Positions 55,255-64,000 of a stretch of 64,000 nucleotides of DNA are shown here, in pieces. Numbering within the stretch: position 1 is the first letter of the stretch; every line of letters starts with the position of its first letter. The position numbers and the translations under genes were made by a program. The stretch spans positions 1-64,000 of the forward strand of contig WQYB01000006.1 of the NCBI GenBank assembly GCA_009781475.1. Reading direction: 5' to 3'. The notes under the pieces are model-generated. The model was not told the DNA's origin and did not search any database. It worked only from the letters and a program-made list of their open reading frames with translations. Source of the stretch: Treponema sp. (lineage in GTDB: Bacteria; Spirochaetota; Spirochaetia; Treponematales; Breznakiellaceae).

Positions 55255-56526
55255 TTAGTACTTTCCTATGTCTTTTCTGTAATGAACACCCTCAAAGTCG
55301 ATTGTTTTTGCTGTTTTATACGCTATTTCTAGGGTTTTTTCCTTATTTTCCGCTATAGCTGTTATACCAAGTACTCTGCCCCCGGATGTATAAAACATTT
55401 CGTTTTTGTATTCTGTTCCTGCGTGGTATATTGTAACGTCTTTATTTGTGCAATTGCCCTGATCATTTAGCCCTGTTAATTGTAAGCCTGTTTTGTAACT
55501 TTCAGGATATCCGCCGCTTGCCATTACAATACATGCAGAAAAGGATTTTTTCCATTGAATATCGATATTTTCAAGTTTTTCATCAGTAACTGATTCCATA
55601 ATCGTTAAAAGGTCGGTTTCCAGAAGCGGTAAAACTGCCTGAGTTTCCGGGTCTCCAAAACGGCTATTATACTCGATTACTTTTGGACCGTTTTCTGTAA
55701 GTATTAATCCAAAGTATAAACATCCTTTAAACGGGCAGCCTTCTTCACGCATTGCCGCTATAGTAGGCTGAAAAATAGTTTTTTGGCAAACATCGGCAAT
55801 TTCTTCATTATAATACGGGTTTGGAGCAATAACACCCATTCCTCCCGTATTAAGCCCTTTATTTCCGTCAAATATTCTTTTATGATCCATCGAAGAAATC
55901 ATTGGAACGATAACATTTCCGTCTGTAAACGAAAGAACTGTAACTTCCGGTCCTGTAAGAAATTCTTCTATGACGATATTAGCGCCCGAATCGCCGAATT
56001 TTTTTTCTTTCATCATCGAACCGATTGCTTCTTTTGCCTGTTCAAAATTTTCAGCGATTATAACGCCTTTGCCAAGCGCTAAACCGTCGGCTTTTATTAC
56101 AATGGGAAATTTTACAGAATCAGATTCTAAATAACTTTTTGCTTTTTCATAATCAGAAAATGTTTCGTAACAAGCTGTAGGAATGTTATACTTTTTCATT
56201 AAATTTTTTGAAAATATTTTACTGCTTTCTATACGCGCTGCCGCTTTTTTTGGACCAAAACATCTGATTCCTCTTTCTTCAAGAGCATCTACCATTCCTA
56301 TCGCAAGCGGATCATCCGGTGCGACTACTACATAATCAATTTTATTTTCTTCAGTAAATTTTATTACACCTGTTATGTCAATTGCTTTTATAGGAATACA
56401 TTGTGCATCCCTATTTATACCGCCGTTTCCAGGGGCTGCATAAATATCTTTTATTTTGTTATTTTTTTTTAACGATTTTATTATTGCATGTTCACGCCCG
56501 CCGCCTCCTAAAACTAACACCTTCAT
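55255..56526 (-). CDS. purD: Phosphoribosylamine-glycine ligase
   Basis: Second step of purine synthesis (PRA + glycine + ATP to GAR). 423-residue ATP-grasp enzyme: N-terminal VLVLGGGGREHAI, the ATP site FPIVIKADGLALGKGV (about 133-148), GLNTGGMGVIAP, and the metal-binding RFGDPETQAVLP. Last gene of purF-M-N-D; one base separates it from purN. Confidence 0.96.
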   Translation of the reverse strand: MKVLVLGGGGREHAIIKSLKKNNKIKDIYAAPGNGGINRDAQCIPIKAIDITGVIKFTEENKIDYVVVAPDDPLAIGMVDALEERGIRCFGPKKAAARIESSKIFSKNLMKKYNIPTACYETFSDYEKAKSYLESDSVKFPIVIKADGLALGKGVIIAENFEQAKEAIGSMMKEKKFGDSGANIVIEEFLTGPEVTVLSFTDGNVIVPMISSMDHKRIFDGNKGLNTGGMGVIAPNPYYNEEIADVCQKTIFQPTIAAMREEGCPFKGCLYFGLILTENGPKVIEYNSRFGDPETQAVLPLLETDLLTIMESVTDEKLENIDIQWKKSFSACIVMASGGYPESYKTGLQLTGLNDQGNCTNKDVTIYHAGTEYKNEMFYTSGGRVLGITAIAENKEKTLEIAYKTAKTIDFEGVHYRKDIGKY

Positions 56527-57123
56527 CTATTTTAATTCTCCTTTGCAATACATTTCTACAGCTTTTGGAAGCAGTACCCACTCCCCTTCTTCCATTACAC
56601 GCTGCTGTAAAGACTGCGGTGTATCACCGGGTAAAACATCAATTGCTTTTTGTAAAATTATTTTTCCGCCGTCTATAGTTTCATTTACAAAGTGAACTGT
56701 AGCTCCTGTTATCTTTACACCGTAATCCAAAACTGCCTTGTGAACATTTAAACCGTAAAATCCTTTTCCGCAAAAAGAAGGTATAAGAGACGGATGCACA
56801 TTTATTATTTTATTTTTGTATAAATTTATAACATTTTCACCTAACACCGATAAAAATCCTGCTAAAACAACAAGATCAATATTATGTTCTGATAATGCAT
56901 TTGCGATAGCTTTATCAAAATCTATTAATTCATTATATTTTTTTCTTTCTATGGTAATCGCTTTTATTCCTGCTTTTTGCGCCCTTTCAATTGCATACAC
57001 TTGCGCTTTGGAAGATATCACAAGCGATAATTTACCGCTTTCAAGTTTATTTTTATCAGCAGCGTCGATTAAAGCCTGTAAATTGGTTCCACCTCCGCTT
57101 ACAAGTACTGCAATATTAATCAA
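56527..57123 (-). CDS. purN: Phosphoribosylglycinamide formyltransferase (folate-dependent)
   Basis: Transfers a formyl group from 10-formyl-THF to GAR. 198 residues with VLVSGGGTNLQALIDA (phosphate loop) and the active-site triad in INVHPSLIPSF (Asn, His) and the Asp of NETIDGGKII. Overlaps the end of purM by 8 bases and abuts purD. Confidence 0.95.
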   Translation of the reverse strand: MINIAVLVSGGGTNLQALIDAADKNKLESGKLSLVISSKAQVYAIERAQKAGIKAITIERKKYNELIDFDKAIANALSEHNIDLVVLAGFLSVLGENVINLYKNKIINVHPSLIPSFCGKGFYGLNVHKAVLDYGVKITGATVHFVNETIDGGKIILQKAIDVLPGDTPQSLQQRVMEEGEWVLLPKAVEMYCKGELK

Positions 57124-58159
57124 GTTTTACTCCTGTAATTCCGTTTTTAACTTCACCTATTATTGCAGCTTTTTCACCGCAAGAACGCAGAATATTCAGA
57201 GCTTCGTCCGCATTTTGCGAAGGAGTAATCACACACATGCCTACTCCCATATTGTAAGTGTTAAACATATCTCTTTGAGGAATATTGCCAGTCTTGCTTA
57301 TTAAATCAAAAATCGCAGGTATTTCAATATTTTTTTTATTTATTACAGCACCGAGATTATCGCCAAAAGCTCTAGGTATATTTTCCTGAAAACCGCCGCC
57401 TGTTATGTTACACGCTGAACGTACAGGTAATTTTTCGAATAGTTCAAGAACAGGTTTAACATATATTTTTGTAGGTATTAAAAGTTCTTCGCCCAATGTT
57501 CTTCCTAGTTCATCAAAATGTTTTTCCAATATATTTTTATTGTTTTTTATATCGAATACTTTTCTTGTAAGAGAAAAACCGTTTGAATGTACGCCAGAAG
57601 AAAAAATTCCGATAATTACATCGCCGGCAATTACTTTATTTTTATCCGGTATTTTACTTTTTTCTACGATACCTACAGAAAAACCTGCTATATCGTATTC
57701 TTCTTCTTTCATCATTCCAGGATGTTCTGCAGTTTCGCCTCCTATCAAGGCGCATCCTGCCTGAACACATCCTTGCGCTACTCCTGATACAATCTGTTCG
57801 ATTTTTTCTGGAATATTTTTTCCTGTTGCAATATAATCAAGAAAAAATAACGGTTTTGCTGCTGCGCATATAATATCGTTTACACACATTGCAACGCAAT
57901 CAATTCCGATTGTATCATGTTTATCCATTAGCATGGCAATTATTAATTTAGTGCCGACACCGTCAGTGCCGGAAACAAGAACCGGTTTACTGTTATTATA
58001 TTCCGGTAAAGCGAATAAACCGCCAAAGCCGCCAATGTTTTCAAGTACTCCGGGTATTTTTGTTTTTTCAACATGTTTTTTTATTAATTCAACTGCTTTA
58101 TAACCGGATGTTACATCTACACCTGCGTTTTTGTAATTTTCACTGAAACTATCGTTCAT
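57116..58159 (-). CDS. purM: Phosphoribosylformylglycinamidine cyclo-ligase
   Basis: Closes the imidazole ring (FGAM to AIR) with ATP. 347 residues: YKNAGVDVTSGYKAVELI at the N-terminus, VSGTDGVGTKL, GGETAEHPGMM and the C-terminal ITGGGFQENIPR are all AIR-synthetase motifs. Second gene of the purF-M-N-D cluster. Confidence 0.96.
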   Translation of the reverse strand: MNDSFSENYKNAGVDVTSGYKAVELIKKHVEKTKIPGVLENIGGFGGLFALPEYNNSKPVLVSGTDGVGTKLIIAMLMDKHDTIGIDCVAMCVNDIICAAAKPLFFLDYIATGKNIPEKIEQIVSGVAQGCVQAGCALIGGETAEHPGMMKEEEYDIAGFSVGIVEKSKIPDKNKVIAGDVIIGIFSSGVHSNGFSLTRKVFDIKNNKNILEKHFDELGRTLGEELLIPTKIYVKPVLELFEKLPVRSACNITGGGFQENIPRAFGDNLGAVINKKNIEIPAIFDLISKTGNIPQRDMFNTYNMGVGMCVITPSQNADEALNILRSCGEKAAIIGEVKNGITGVKLD

Positions 58160-58168
58160 AATTTTCCT

Positions 58169-59608
58169 TTAATTTGATTCTCCGATTTTTTGATCGAATC
58201 TGCTTTTTGGAGCGGTTTGCGGTTCTGGTATTGGATAAATTCCTGTAAAGCATCCTGTACAAAAATCACATTTTGCGTTTTCCGCTATTTTAGAAACATG
58301 TTCAACCGAAAGAAAACCAATGCTGTCTACACTTAAATATTCTCGAATTTCCGATTTATTTTTTACATACGAAATTAAATTTTCCCTGTTTGGAATATCA
58401 GTGCCGAAATAACATGGATGAATAAAAGGAGGAGAAGCAATTCGTAAATGAACTTCTTTGGCTCCTGTTTCACGCAGAAGTTTTACAATGCGGCGCATTG
58501 TTGTTCCGCGGATAATAGAATCATCTATTAATACAACCCTTTTATCTTTAATTGTTGATTCGATAGTATTTAGTTTTATACGAACAGCTTTGTCTCTTTC
58601 TTCCTGCGTAGGCTGAATAAAAGTGCGTCCTATATAACGGTTTTTAATAAATCCAATTCCATAAGGAATTTTGGATTCACGGGAAAAACCTAAAGCTGCA
58701 TCCAAACCGGAATCAGGAGCTCCTACAACAACATCAGCCTTTACAGGATGCTCTATAGCCAAAAATGCTCCTGCTTTAAGCCTTGCGTTATGAACACTCG
58801 CTCCTTCAATTACAGAATCAGGGCGCGCAAAGTAAATAAATTCAAAAACACACATACCGCTTTTTTTACCGCAATGCGTTTTAATGCTTCGGCTGCCTTC
58901 TTTATCTACAATTACAATTTCACCGGGTTCTATATCACGGACAAAATCCGCTCCAATACTGTCTAAAGCGCAGCTTTCTGAAGCAAAAACAATATCATTA
59001 TCAAGAATTCCCATACAAAGCGGCCTAAAACCATTACTGTCACGTATCGCAATTAATTTACTGGGCGACATTATTAAAAGCGAATAAGCTCCCTGTATTT
59101 CGTACATTGCTTTTTCAACAGCATCTTCTATCGTATTTGTATTTATTCTTTTTTTTGTAATTATATTAATTATAATTTCTGTGTCATTTGTTGTATGAAA
59201 AACAGTTCCTTCTTTTTGTAATTTTTCCCGCAGCTCTGATGCATTGGTAAGGCTTCCGTTATGCGCAATTGCCATCGCTCCTTTAATATGACGCACTACA
59301 AGAGGCTGGGCGTTTGAGCGGCTTTTTTGATCTATTGGAGAATAACGCACATGACCGATAGCCATGTTTCCTTTTCCAAGTTTTTCAAGAGTTTCTTTTG
59401 AAAATACATCAGGAACAAGACCTAAATCGCTGTGGTACTGCATTAACCCTTCATTACATACAGCAATACCGCAGCTTTCTTGCCCTCGATGCTGTAATGC
59501 ATACAGCGACATATATGCCTGAGACGCTACATCAGCTGCTGTTTTTTTTGAAAATATTCCAAATAAACCGCACTTTTCCTGCGGACTATCATTTTGCTCG
59601 TTTGTCAT
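58169..59608 (-). CDS. purF: Amidophosphoribosyltransferase
   Basis: Committed step of purine synthesis (PRPP + Gln to phosphoribosylamine). 479 residues. An N-terminal propeptide of 12 residues precedes the catalytic Cys13 (EKCGLFGIF), so autoprocessing is expected as in the Bacillus type. The glutaminase domain has HRGQESCGIA; the PRPP loop is VVLIDDSIIRGTTM (about 355). Late cysteines in CDFCTGCFTG, with the earlier Cys, are consistent with the 4Fe-4S form. A promoter sits so close that the mRNA may be leaderless. Confidence 0.96.
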   Translation of the reverse strand: MTNEQNDSPQEKCGLFGIFSKKTAADVASQAYMSLYALQHRGQESCGIAVCNEGLMQYHSDLGLVPDVFSKETLEKLGKGNMAIGHVRYSPIDQKSRSNAQPLVVRHIKGAMAIAHNGSLTNASELREKLQKEGTVFHTTNDTEIIINIITKKRINTNTIEDAVEKAMYEIQGAYSLLIMSPSKLIAIRDSNGFRPLCMGILDNDIVFASESCALDSIGADFVRDIEPGEIVIVDKEGSRSIKTHCGKKSGMCVFEFIYFARPDSVIEGASVHNARLKAGAFLAIEHPVKADVVVGAPDSGLDAALGFSRESKIPYGIGFIKNRYIGRTFIQPTQEERDKAVRIKLNTIESTIKDKRVVLIDDSIIRGTTMRRIVKLLRETGAKEVHLRIASPPFIHPCYFGTDIPNRENLISYVKNKSEIREYLSVDSIGFLSVEHVSKIAENAKCDFCTGCFTGIYPIPEPQTAPKSRFDQKIGESN

Positions 59609-59616
59609 TTGATACT

Positions 59617-59646
59617 AATATATCATTTATATTTAAATACATTCAA
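59617..59646 (-). promoter_or_regulatory. Promoter abutting the purF start codon
   Basis: Minus strand TTGAAT (59641-59646), 18-bp spacer, TATATT (59617-59622). Only 8 bases separate the -10 box from the ATG and no ribosome binding site is present. Confidence 0.6.
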
Positions 59647-59682
59647 GATATAAAATGAAGATGTCTAGTAATTAAGAAATTT

Positions 59683-59761
59683 ACCACGGAGTACACGGAG
59701 TTTCACGGAGGAAATAGCATTTTCGTACATAAACTCCGTGTTCCTCCGTGTCCTCTGTGGT
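59683..59761. repeat. Dispersed CACGGAG palindromic repeat
   Basis: Left arm with three units (ACCACGGAG, ACACGGAG, CACGGAG), a 26-base loop, and right arm with CTCCGTG, CCTCCGTG and CTCTGTGGT, forming a long near-perfect hairpin. It occupies the gap between purE and the purF promoter. Same family as the copies in purL and at the end of rluB. Confidence 0.9.
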
Positions 59762-59779
59762 TTTTCTTCTTAATATTTT

Positions 59780-60280
59780 TTATATATCCAATTTAATTTC
59801 CATTTTTTGTGCTTTGCCTTCTACTTCACTTTCCATATTTTTCATGTATTTGTCCAGCCAGGCTGCTATTTTATCATTTTCAATCGAAAGAATCCGCAAA
59901 GCTAAAAGCCCTGCATTTTTTGCTCCGTTAACAGCGACAGTAGCGACAGGAATACCGGCAGGCATCTGTACAATCGATAAAAGAGAATCAAGTCCGGAAA
60001 ATGCAGATGTTTTTACAGGTACACCTATAACAGGTAATGTAGTAAAAGAGGCTGTCATCCCGGGAAGATGCGCTGCTCCGCCGGCTCCTGCTATTATTAC
60101 TTTAAGTCCCCTTGTCAGCGCAGAAGATGTGTATTTTACCAATCGATTTGGAGTGCGGTGAGCAGAAACAATTGTCATTTCAAATGTTATATCAGCTTCT
60201 TTTAAAATATCAGCAGCTTCCTGCATTACAGATAAATCTGAATCGCTTCCCATTATAATTCCTACAACCGGTTTTGACAT
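59780..60280 (-). CDS. purE: N5-carboxyaminoimidazole ribonucleotide mutase
   Basis: Class I PurE, converting N5-CAIR (made by PurK) to CAIR. 166 residues with [16 protein letters not shown] (phosphate loop), the catalytic SAHRTPNRL (His about 44) and [12 protein letters not shown]. Overlaps purK by one base. The presence of PurK supports class I rather than the CO2-dependent class II enzyme. Confidence 0.96.
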   Translation of the reverse strand: MSKPVVGIIMGSDSDLSVMQEAADILKEADITFEMTIVSAHRTPNRLVKYTSSALTRGLKVIIAGAGGAAHLPGMTASFTTLPVIGVPVKTSAFSGLDSLLSIVQMPAGIPVATVAVNGAKNAGLLALRILSIENDKIAAWLDKYMKNMESEVEGKAQKMEIKLDI

Positions 60281-61437
60281 TAATTTTCTCCTTTATCGGT
60301 TTTATTTTCTCCGCTGATTTTCAGAATGGAACGAACATGTTCTGCTTTTTTTACAGCTTCATCAATTGTATCCGCTGTTACTGTGAAATGCCCCATTTTG
60401 CGAAAAGGTTTAACTTCTTTTTTTCCGTATAAATGAATTGAAATACCCGGGATTTTCATTGCTTCTTCATAACCTTGTAAAATTACATTTCCAAAACTAT
60501 CGGGCATACCTAAAAGGTTTAGCATAACAGCAGGGCGTAAAAGCGAAGTATCTCCCAATGGAAGCCCTGTTACAGCTCTTACATGCTGCTCAAATTGACA
60601 CGTAACACATGCTTCCATTGTATAATGCCCTGAATTATGAGGGCGCGGAGCAATTTCGTTTATTAAAACATTTCCTTTTTTATCAAGAAAAAATTCTACG
60701 CCGAATATACCAACTCCATCCAGAGCTTTTACAGCGCTTACTGCAATCTCACATACTTCAGATGTTATTTTACCGCTGACTCTTGCCGGAGCTATTACAG
60801 TATCGCATATATTGTGATCGGGATTAAATGCCATTTCTGTTACGGGAAATACAGCAATTGATCCATCCCTTGAACGGCTTACCATTACAGCAAGCTCTTT
60901 ATCAATATCAACCAGTTCTTCGAATATAGAGACACCCTTTAAAAGTTCATCTTTTTCACTTCTTAAGACTTTAACGCCTCTTCCGTCGTAACCTTCTTTA
61001 CGTGTTTTTTGTACGATTGGAAATTTGACTTTTGAAAAATCAGGTGAAGCCGATAAATCATCTGAAAAATAGGGAGCGTAAGGCAATCCATTTTTTATAT
61101 ATAATTCTTTTTGTAATAATTTATCTTGAATTATGTGTAAAACATGCGGAGATGGAAATATCGAACAATTTTTTGAATATAAGTCCATTAAAGCATCGGT
61201 GTTAATATGTTCGATTTCATAAGTTAAAACATCGGATTCTTTTGCCAGCTTTTCTATTGCATCTTTATCTTTAAGGCTTCCTTCAACAACGATATCCGCA
61301 AGTACATGAGCCGGTGCGTTTTTATCATCAAGAACGGCAAAACGAAACCCCAGCTTTTTTGAACGGTATATCATCATTCGTCCAAGCTGACCGCCTCCGA
61401 TTATGCCTATAACATCGGGTGGTAAAACAACTGACAT
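60280..61437 (-). CDS. purK: N5-carboxyaminoimidazole ribonucleotide synthase
   Basis: ATP-grasp enzyme carboxylating AIR with bicarbonate. The start is ATG 61437, giving 385 residues that begin just before the [12 protein letters not shown] nucleotide motif; the frame runs to 61473 but that part lies in the promoter. Further motifs: [16 protein letters not shown] (ATP site) and [14 protein letters not shown]. Heads the purK-purE pair. Confidence 0.95.
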   Translation of the reverse strand: MSVVLPPDVIGIIGGGQLGRMMIYRSKKLGFRFAVLDDKNAPAHVLADIVVEGSLKDKDAIEKLAKESDVLTYEIEHINTDALMDLYSKNCSIFPSPHVLHIIQDKLLQKELYIKNGLPYAPYFSDDLSASPDFSKVKFPIVQKTRKEGYDGRGVKVLRSEKDELLKGVSIFEELVDIDKELAVMVSRSRDGSIAVFPVTEMAFNPDHNICDTVIAPARVSGKITSEVCEIAVSAVKALDGVGIFGVEFFLDKKGNVLINEIAPRPHNSGHYTMEACVTCQFEQHVRAVTGLPLGDTSLLRPAVMLNLLGMPDSFGNVILQGYEEAMKIPGISIHLYGKKEVKPFRKMGHFTVTADTIDEAVKKAEHVRSILKISGENKTDKGEN

Positions 61438-61444
61438 ATTTGAT

Positions 61445-61473
61445 ATTATAATGATTGTATTTTTTTTTAGCAA
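61445..61473 (-). promoter_or_regulatory. Promoter abutting the purK start codon
   Basis: Minus strand TTGCTA (61468-61473), 17-bp spacer, TATAAT (61445-61450). The -10 box ends 7 bases before the ATG with no ribosome binding site, so the mRNA should be leaderless or nearly so. Confidence 0.6.
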
Positions 61474-61501
61474 TTGACAAAAACGTCAAAATTAATATTA
61501 T
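61474..61501 (+). promoter_or_regulatory. Promoter for metY-cysK
   Basis: Perfect TTGACA (61474-61479), 16-bp spacer, TATTAT (61496-61501). The -35 box abuts that of the divergent purK promoter, so the two promoters are back to back. Confidence 0.65.
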
Positions 61502-61522
61502 TAGAAATACAAGGAGATATTT

Positions 61523-62803
61523 ATGTCAACTAAAAATTACCGTTTTGAAACACTTCAAATCCATGCCGGACAGGAAGTACCTGATCCCGCAACAGATTCA
61601 AGAGCAGTGCCTATATATCAGACTACATCTTATGTATTCCCCAGCTCAAAATCGGCAGCTGATCGCTTCGCTTTAACTGAAGCCGGAAATATATATACAA
61701 GAATTATGAACCCTACATGGGATGTATTTGAAAAACGCATGGCAGCGCTGGAAGGCGGCGTTGCGGCTTTAGCTTTAGCATCCGGGCAGGCAGCTTCGAC
61801 AATGGCTATTCAGAACATTACCCGCTCAGGCGATCATATTATTGCAGATACTCAAGTATATGGGGGTACTTATAACCTTTTTGCCCATACCTTTGAAGAC
61901 ATGGGTGTAGAAACAACATTTGTAGACGGAAGCGACCCTGCAAATTTTGAAAAAGCCATAAAACCCAATACCAAAGCAATATTTTTTGAAACACTCGGCA
62001 ATCCCAATTCAAGTGTTGTTGATATTGAAGCTGTATCAGCAATTGCCCACAAACACGGAATTCCGGTTATTGCAGATAACACTTTTGCAACCCCTTATCT
62101 TTTAAAACCTCTTGAACTTGGCGCTGATATTGTCGTACATTCTGCTACAAAATTTATAGGCGGACATGGAACATCAATAGGCGGCATTATTATCGACGGC
62201 GGCAAATTTGACTGGACGCAGAATGACAAGTTTCCGGGTCTTTCAAAACCAAATCCAAGTTATCACGGAGTTGTTTTTACAGATGCTGTTAAAAATCTTG
62301 CCTACATTATTAAAGCCCGTACAACATTGTTACGTGACACCGGCGCTTGCCTTTCACCTTTTAATGCATTTTTATTCCTTCAAGGTCTTGAATCACTATC
62401 ACTTCGTGTTGAACGCCATGTTGAAAACGCCATTAAAGTTGTAGATTTTCTTAAAAATCATCCGCAGGTAGAAAGTGTAAACCACCCGTGCCTTCCAAGC
62501 CACCGCGATCATAAAGTTTACAACCGTTATTTCCCGAAAGGAGCCGGTTCTATCTTTACAATCGAAATAAAAGGCGATGCGCAAAAAGCAAAACTTTTTA
62601 CTGAAAAATTAAAATTGTTCTCGCTTTTGGCAAATGTCGCTGATGTTAAGTCGCTTGTAATACATCCTGCATCAACTACTCATTCGCAAATGAGCGAAAA
62701 AGAACTTCTTGAAAGCGGAATTAAACCGAATACAATTCGCCTTTCTATCGGAACCGAGCACATTGATGACATCATCGATGATTTAAAATACGGACTTGGA
62801 TAA
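61523..62803 (+). CDS. metY: O-acetylhomoserine sulfhydrylase
   Basis: PLP enzyme making homocysteine from O-acetylhomoserine and sulfide. 426 residues, the length of MetY rather than the 380 of MetB/MetC. Motifs: [26 protein letters not shown] (here [20 protein letters not shown]), [15 protein letters not shown], and the PLP lysine in [17 protein letters not shown] (about residue 210). AAGGAG precedes the ATG within ACAAGGAGAT. Followed by cysK after 2 bases. Confidence 0.93.
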   Translation: MSTKNYRFETLQIHAGQEVPDPATDSRAVPIYQTTSYVFPSSKSAADRFALTEAGNIYTRIMNPTWDVFEKRMAALEGGVAALALASGQAASTMAIQNITRSGDHIIADTQVYGGTYNLFAHTFEDMGVETTFVDGSDPANFEKAIKPNTKAIFFETLGNPNSSVVDIEAVSAIAHKHGIPVIADNTFATPYLLKPLELGADIVVHSATKFIGGHGTSIGGIIIDGGKFDWTQNDKFPGLSKPNPSYHGVVFTDAVKNLAYIIKARTTLLRDTGACLSPFNAFLFLQGLESLSLRVERHVENAIKVVDFLKNHPQVESVNHPCLPSHRDHKVYNRYFPKGAGSIFTIEIKGDAQKAKLFTEKLKLFSLLANVADVKSLVIHPASTTHSQMSEKELLESGIKPNTIRLSIGTEHIDDIIDDLKYGLG

Positions 62804-62805
62804 GA

Positions 62806-63723
62806 TTGAAAGTAGATAAAATTACAGACCTTATTGGCAATACTCCTCTTGTAAAACTTAACAAGATAAATACCGGTAAAGCTGTAATTTATGCAAAACT
62901 GGAAAGTTTTAATCCTCATCACAGTATTAAAGACCGTATAGCTCTTTCCATGATCGAAGCTGCAGAAAAAGAAGGAAAACTTTCAAAAGATACTGTTATT
63001 ATCGAACCGACAAGCGGCAACACAGGCATCGGTTTAGCGTATGTCGCGGCAGTAAAAGGCTACAGAATAATTCTTACCATGCCGGATACAATGAGCCTTG
63101 AACGCCGCAAACTTTTAATTGCACTTGGAGCCGAAGTTGTCCTTACAGACGGAAAAGATGGAATGCCAGGCGCAATTGAAAAGGCAAAAGAGCTTTCGCA
63201 ATCTATCGCTAATTCGTTTATGCCTGGGCAATTTGAAAATCCTGCTAACCCTTCGATTCACGAAATAACTACAGGTCCTGAAATATGGAATGATACAGAC
63301 GGCAAAATTGATATTTTAATAGGCGGTGTCGGAACAGGCGGAACTATAACCGGCTGCGGTAAATATTTAAAATCTAAAAAACCTTCGGTAAAAATAATAG
63401 CTGTAGAACCTTCAAATTCACCTGTACTTTCCGGCGGTAAAGCTGGTACGCATAAAATACAGGGAATAGGAGCAGGTTTTATTCCTGATGTTTTGGTTAA
63501 CTCGATTATTGACGAGGTTTACAAAGCAGATGAAGAAAAAGCCGCTCTTATAGTACGCCGATTAGCCAAAGAAGAAGGAATTCTAGCCGGAATTTCATCT
63601 GGAGCCGCTTTAGAAGCAGCTTTAACAATATCTAACAATCCGCAAAATTCAGATAAAGTAATTGTTGTAATTCTCCCCGATTCCGGAGAGCGGTATTTAT
63701 CAACATGGTTATTTGAACACTAG
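62806..63723 (+). CDS. cysK: Cysteine synthase A
   Basis: O-acetylserine sulfhydrylase using PLP. 305 residues: the start TTG 62806 leads into [16 protein letters not shown]; the PLP lysine is in [16 protein letters not shown] (about residue 44), the substrate loop is [20 protein letters not shown], and the phosphate loop is [10 protein letters not shown]. Co-transcribed with metY, pointing to sulfide-based synthesis of both sulfur amino acids. Confidence 0.95.
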   Translation: MKVDKITDLIGNTPLVKLNKINTGKAVIYAKLESFNPHHSIKDRIALSMIEAAEKEGKLSKDTVIIEPTSGNTGIGLAYVAAVKGYRIILTMPDTMSLERRKLLIALGAEVVLTDGKDGMPGAIEKAKELSQSIANSFMPGQFENPANPSIHEITTGPEIWNDTDGKIDILIGGVGTGGTITGCGKYLKSKKPSVKIIAVEPSNSPVLSGGKAGTHKIQGIGAGFIPDVLVNSIIDEVYKADEEKAALIVRRLAKEEGILAGISSGAALEAALTISNNPQNSDKVIVVILPDSGERYLSTWLFEH

Positions 63724-63755
63724 ATTTAAATACAACAGAAATGTAATATTATATC

Positions 63756-64000
63756 ATGAAAAAAGTATCTATTATATCAATCGTTTTTTGTATATTAATC
63801 GTTTTCTGCATTATTTTTACATCATGCCCGAAACATGATGAATATACATCAGATTGGTTTGAAGGTTTTGATTCCCGGGGTCTTGAGGAACTTCTTGCAA
63901 AGACCACAACTAAACCATGGACAGGACAGGAATTCCAAGCCGGTAAAATAGGCGGCACTTGGAATACTGCTATGATAGATGATCCAAAAAGTTTTAATAT
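63756..64000 (+). CDS. Solute-binding lipoprotein, likely peptide ABC transporter (3' partial)
   Basis: The first 81 codons of a gene that runs off the right edge. It has a lipoprotein signal (MKKVSIISIVF..., lipobox IIFTSC, Cys at residue 24). The mature region includes KIGGTWNTAMIDDPKSFN, which resembles the start of family 5 (OppA/DppA) peptide-binding proteins; with so little sequence this is provisional. No ribosome binding site is visible before the ATG. Confidence 0.7.
   Translation, partial: MKKVSIISIVFCILIVFCIIFTSCPKHDEYTSDWFEGFDSRGLEELLAKTTTKPWTGQEFQAGKIGGTWNTAMIDDPKSFN

Overview
The window is a low-GC (about one third G+C by eye) bacterial chromosome segment of 64 kb, densely packed with housekeeping genes. 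A periplasmic-flagellum style late operon (flgN-flgK-flgL-fliW-csrA), an MreBCD/PBP2/RodA wall operon, SpoIIE/STAS partner switching, multidomain chemosensory proteins and many TPR or ankyrin lipoproteins point to a spirochaete, most likely a Treponema relative; this is inferred from gene content and order only. No transposase, prophage, CRISPR array or obvious genomic island is present.

Layout. 1-1.7 kb: end of a Pro-Glu-repeat SPOR protein, an MscS channel whose tail runs into a convergent tRNA pair (Arg-UCG, His). 1.8-4.4 kb: STAS antagonist plus a fused SpoIIE phosphatase/anti-sigma kinase. 4.4-8.9 kb: flagellar hook-junction genes with FliW and CsrA, behind a sigma-28-like promoter. 8.9-14.4 kb: a pseudouridine synthase, then a tightly overlapping minus-strand pyrimidine operon pyrBIFKDE, headed by tRNA-Arg(CCG). 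14.4-18 kb: two lipoproteins, one a 930-residue ankyrin array. 18-24 kb: tRNA-Leu, then an MCP-receiver fusion, an Hpt protein and a REC-HK-REC-Hpt-REC hybrid kinase. 24-31 kb: purH, a DUF3943-like protein and purL. 31-38 kb: scpA-scpB-rluB-cmk-rpsA, a sigma-54-type AAA+ regulator, a TPR protein and a lipoprotein. 38-47 kb: radical SAM/DUF2344, rodA, mrdA, mreD, mreC, mreB, TPR. 47-47.6 kb: RNase P RNA. 47.6-55 kb: zinc-ribbon protein, rpoD, dnaG, mltG, MBL hydrolase, YkgJ-like, TPR. 55-61.5 kb: purD-N-M-F and purE-K. 61.5-64 kb: metY, cysK and the start of a solute-binding lipoprotein.

Together the purine genes (H, L, D, N, M, F, E, K) and pyrimidine genes (B, I, F, K, D, E) cover most of de novo nucleotide synthesis; purB, purC, carAB and pyrC must lie elsewhere if present. 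metY and cysK suggest sulfide assimilation.

The most unusual signals are: (1) an RNase P RNA gene in which three peripheral hairpins carry the same GACCACTTAA/TTAAGTGGTC palindrome; (2) a PurL whose glutaminase nucleophile elbow reads Gly-Ile-Gly-Asn-Ala, apparently without the catalytic cysteine, and whose linker is built from dispersed CACGGAG-type repeats; (3) the same repeat family forming the tail of RluB and a hairpin between purF and purE; (4) a channel gene whose last 20 codons are antisense tRNA; (5) a duplicated tRNA-Leu 3' end; (6) the MCP-REC/Hpt/hybrid-kinase cluster; (7) apparent leaderless promoters at purF, purK and perhaps scpA.
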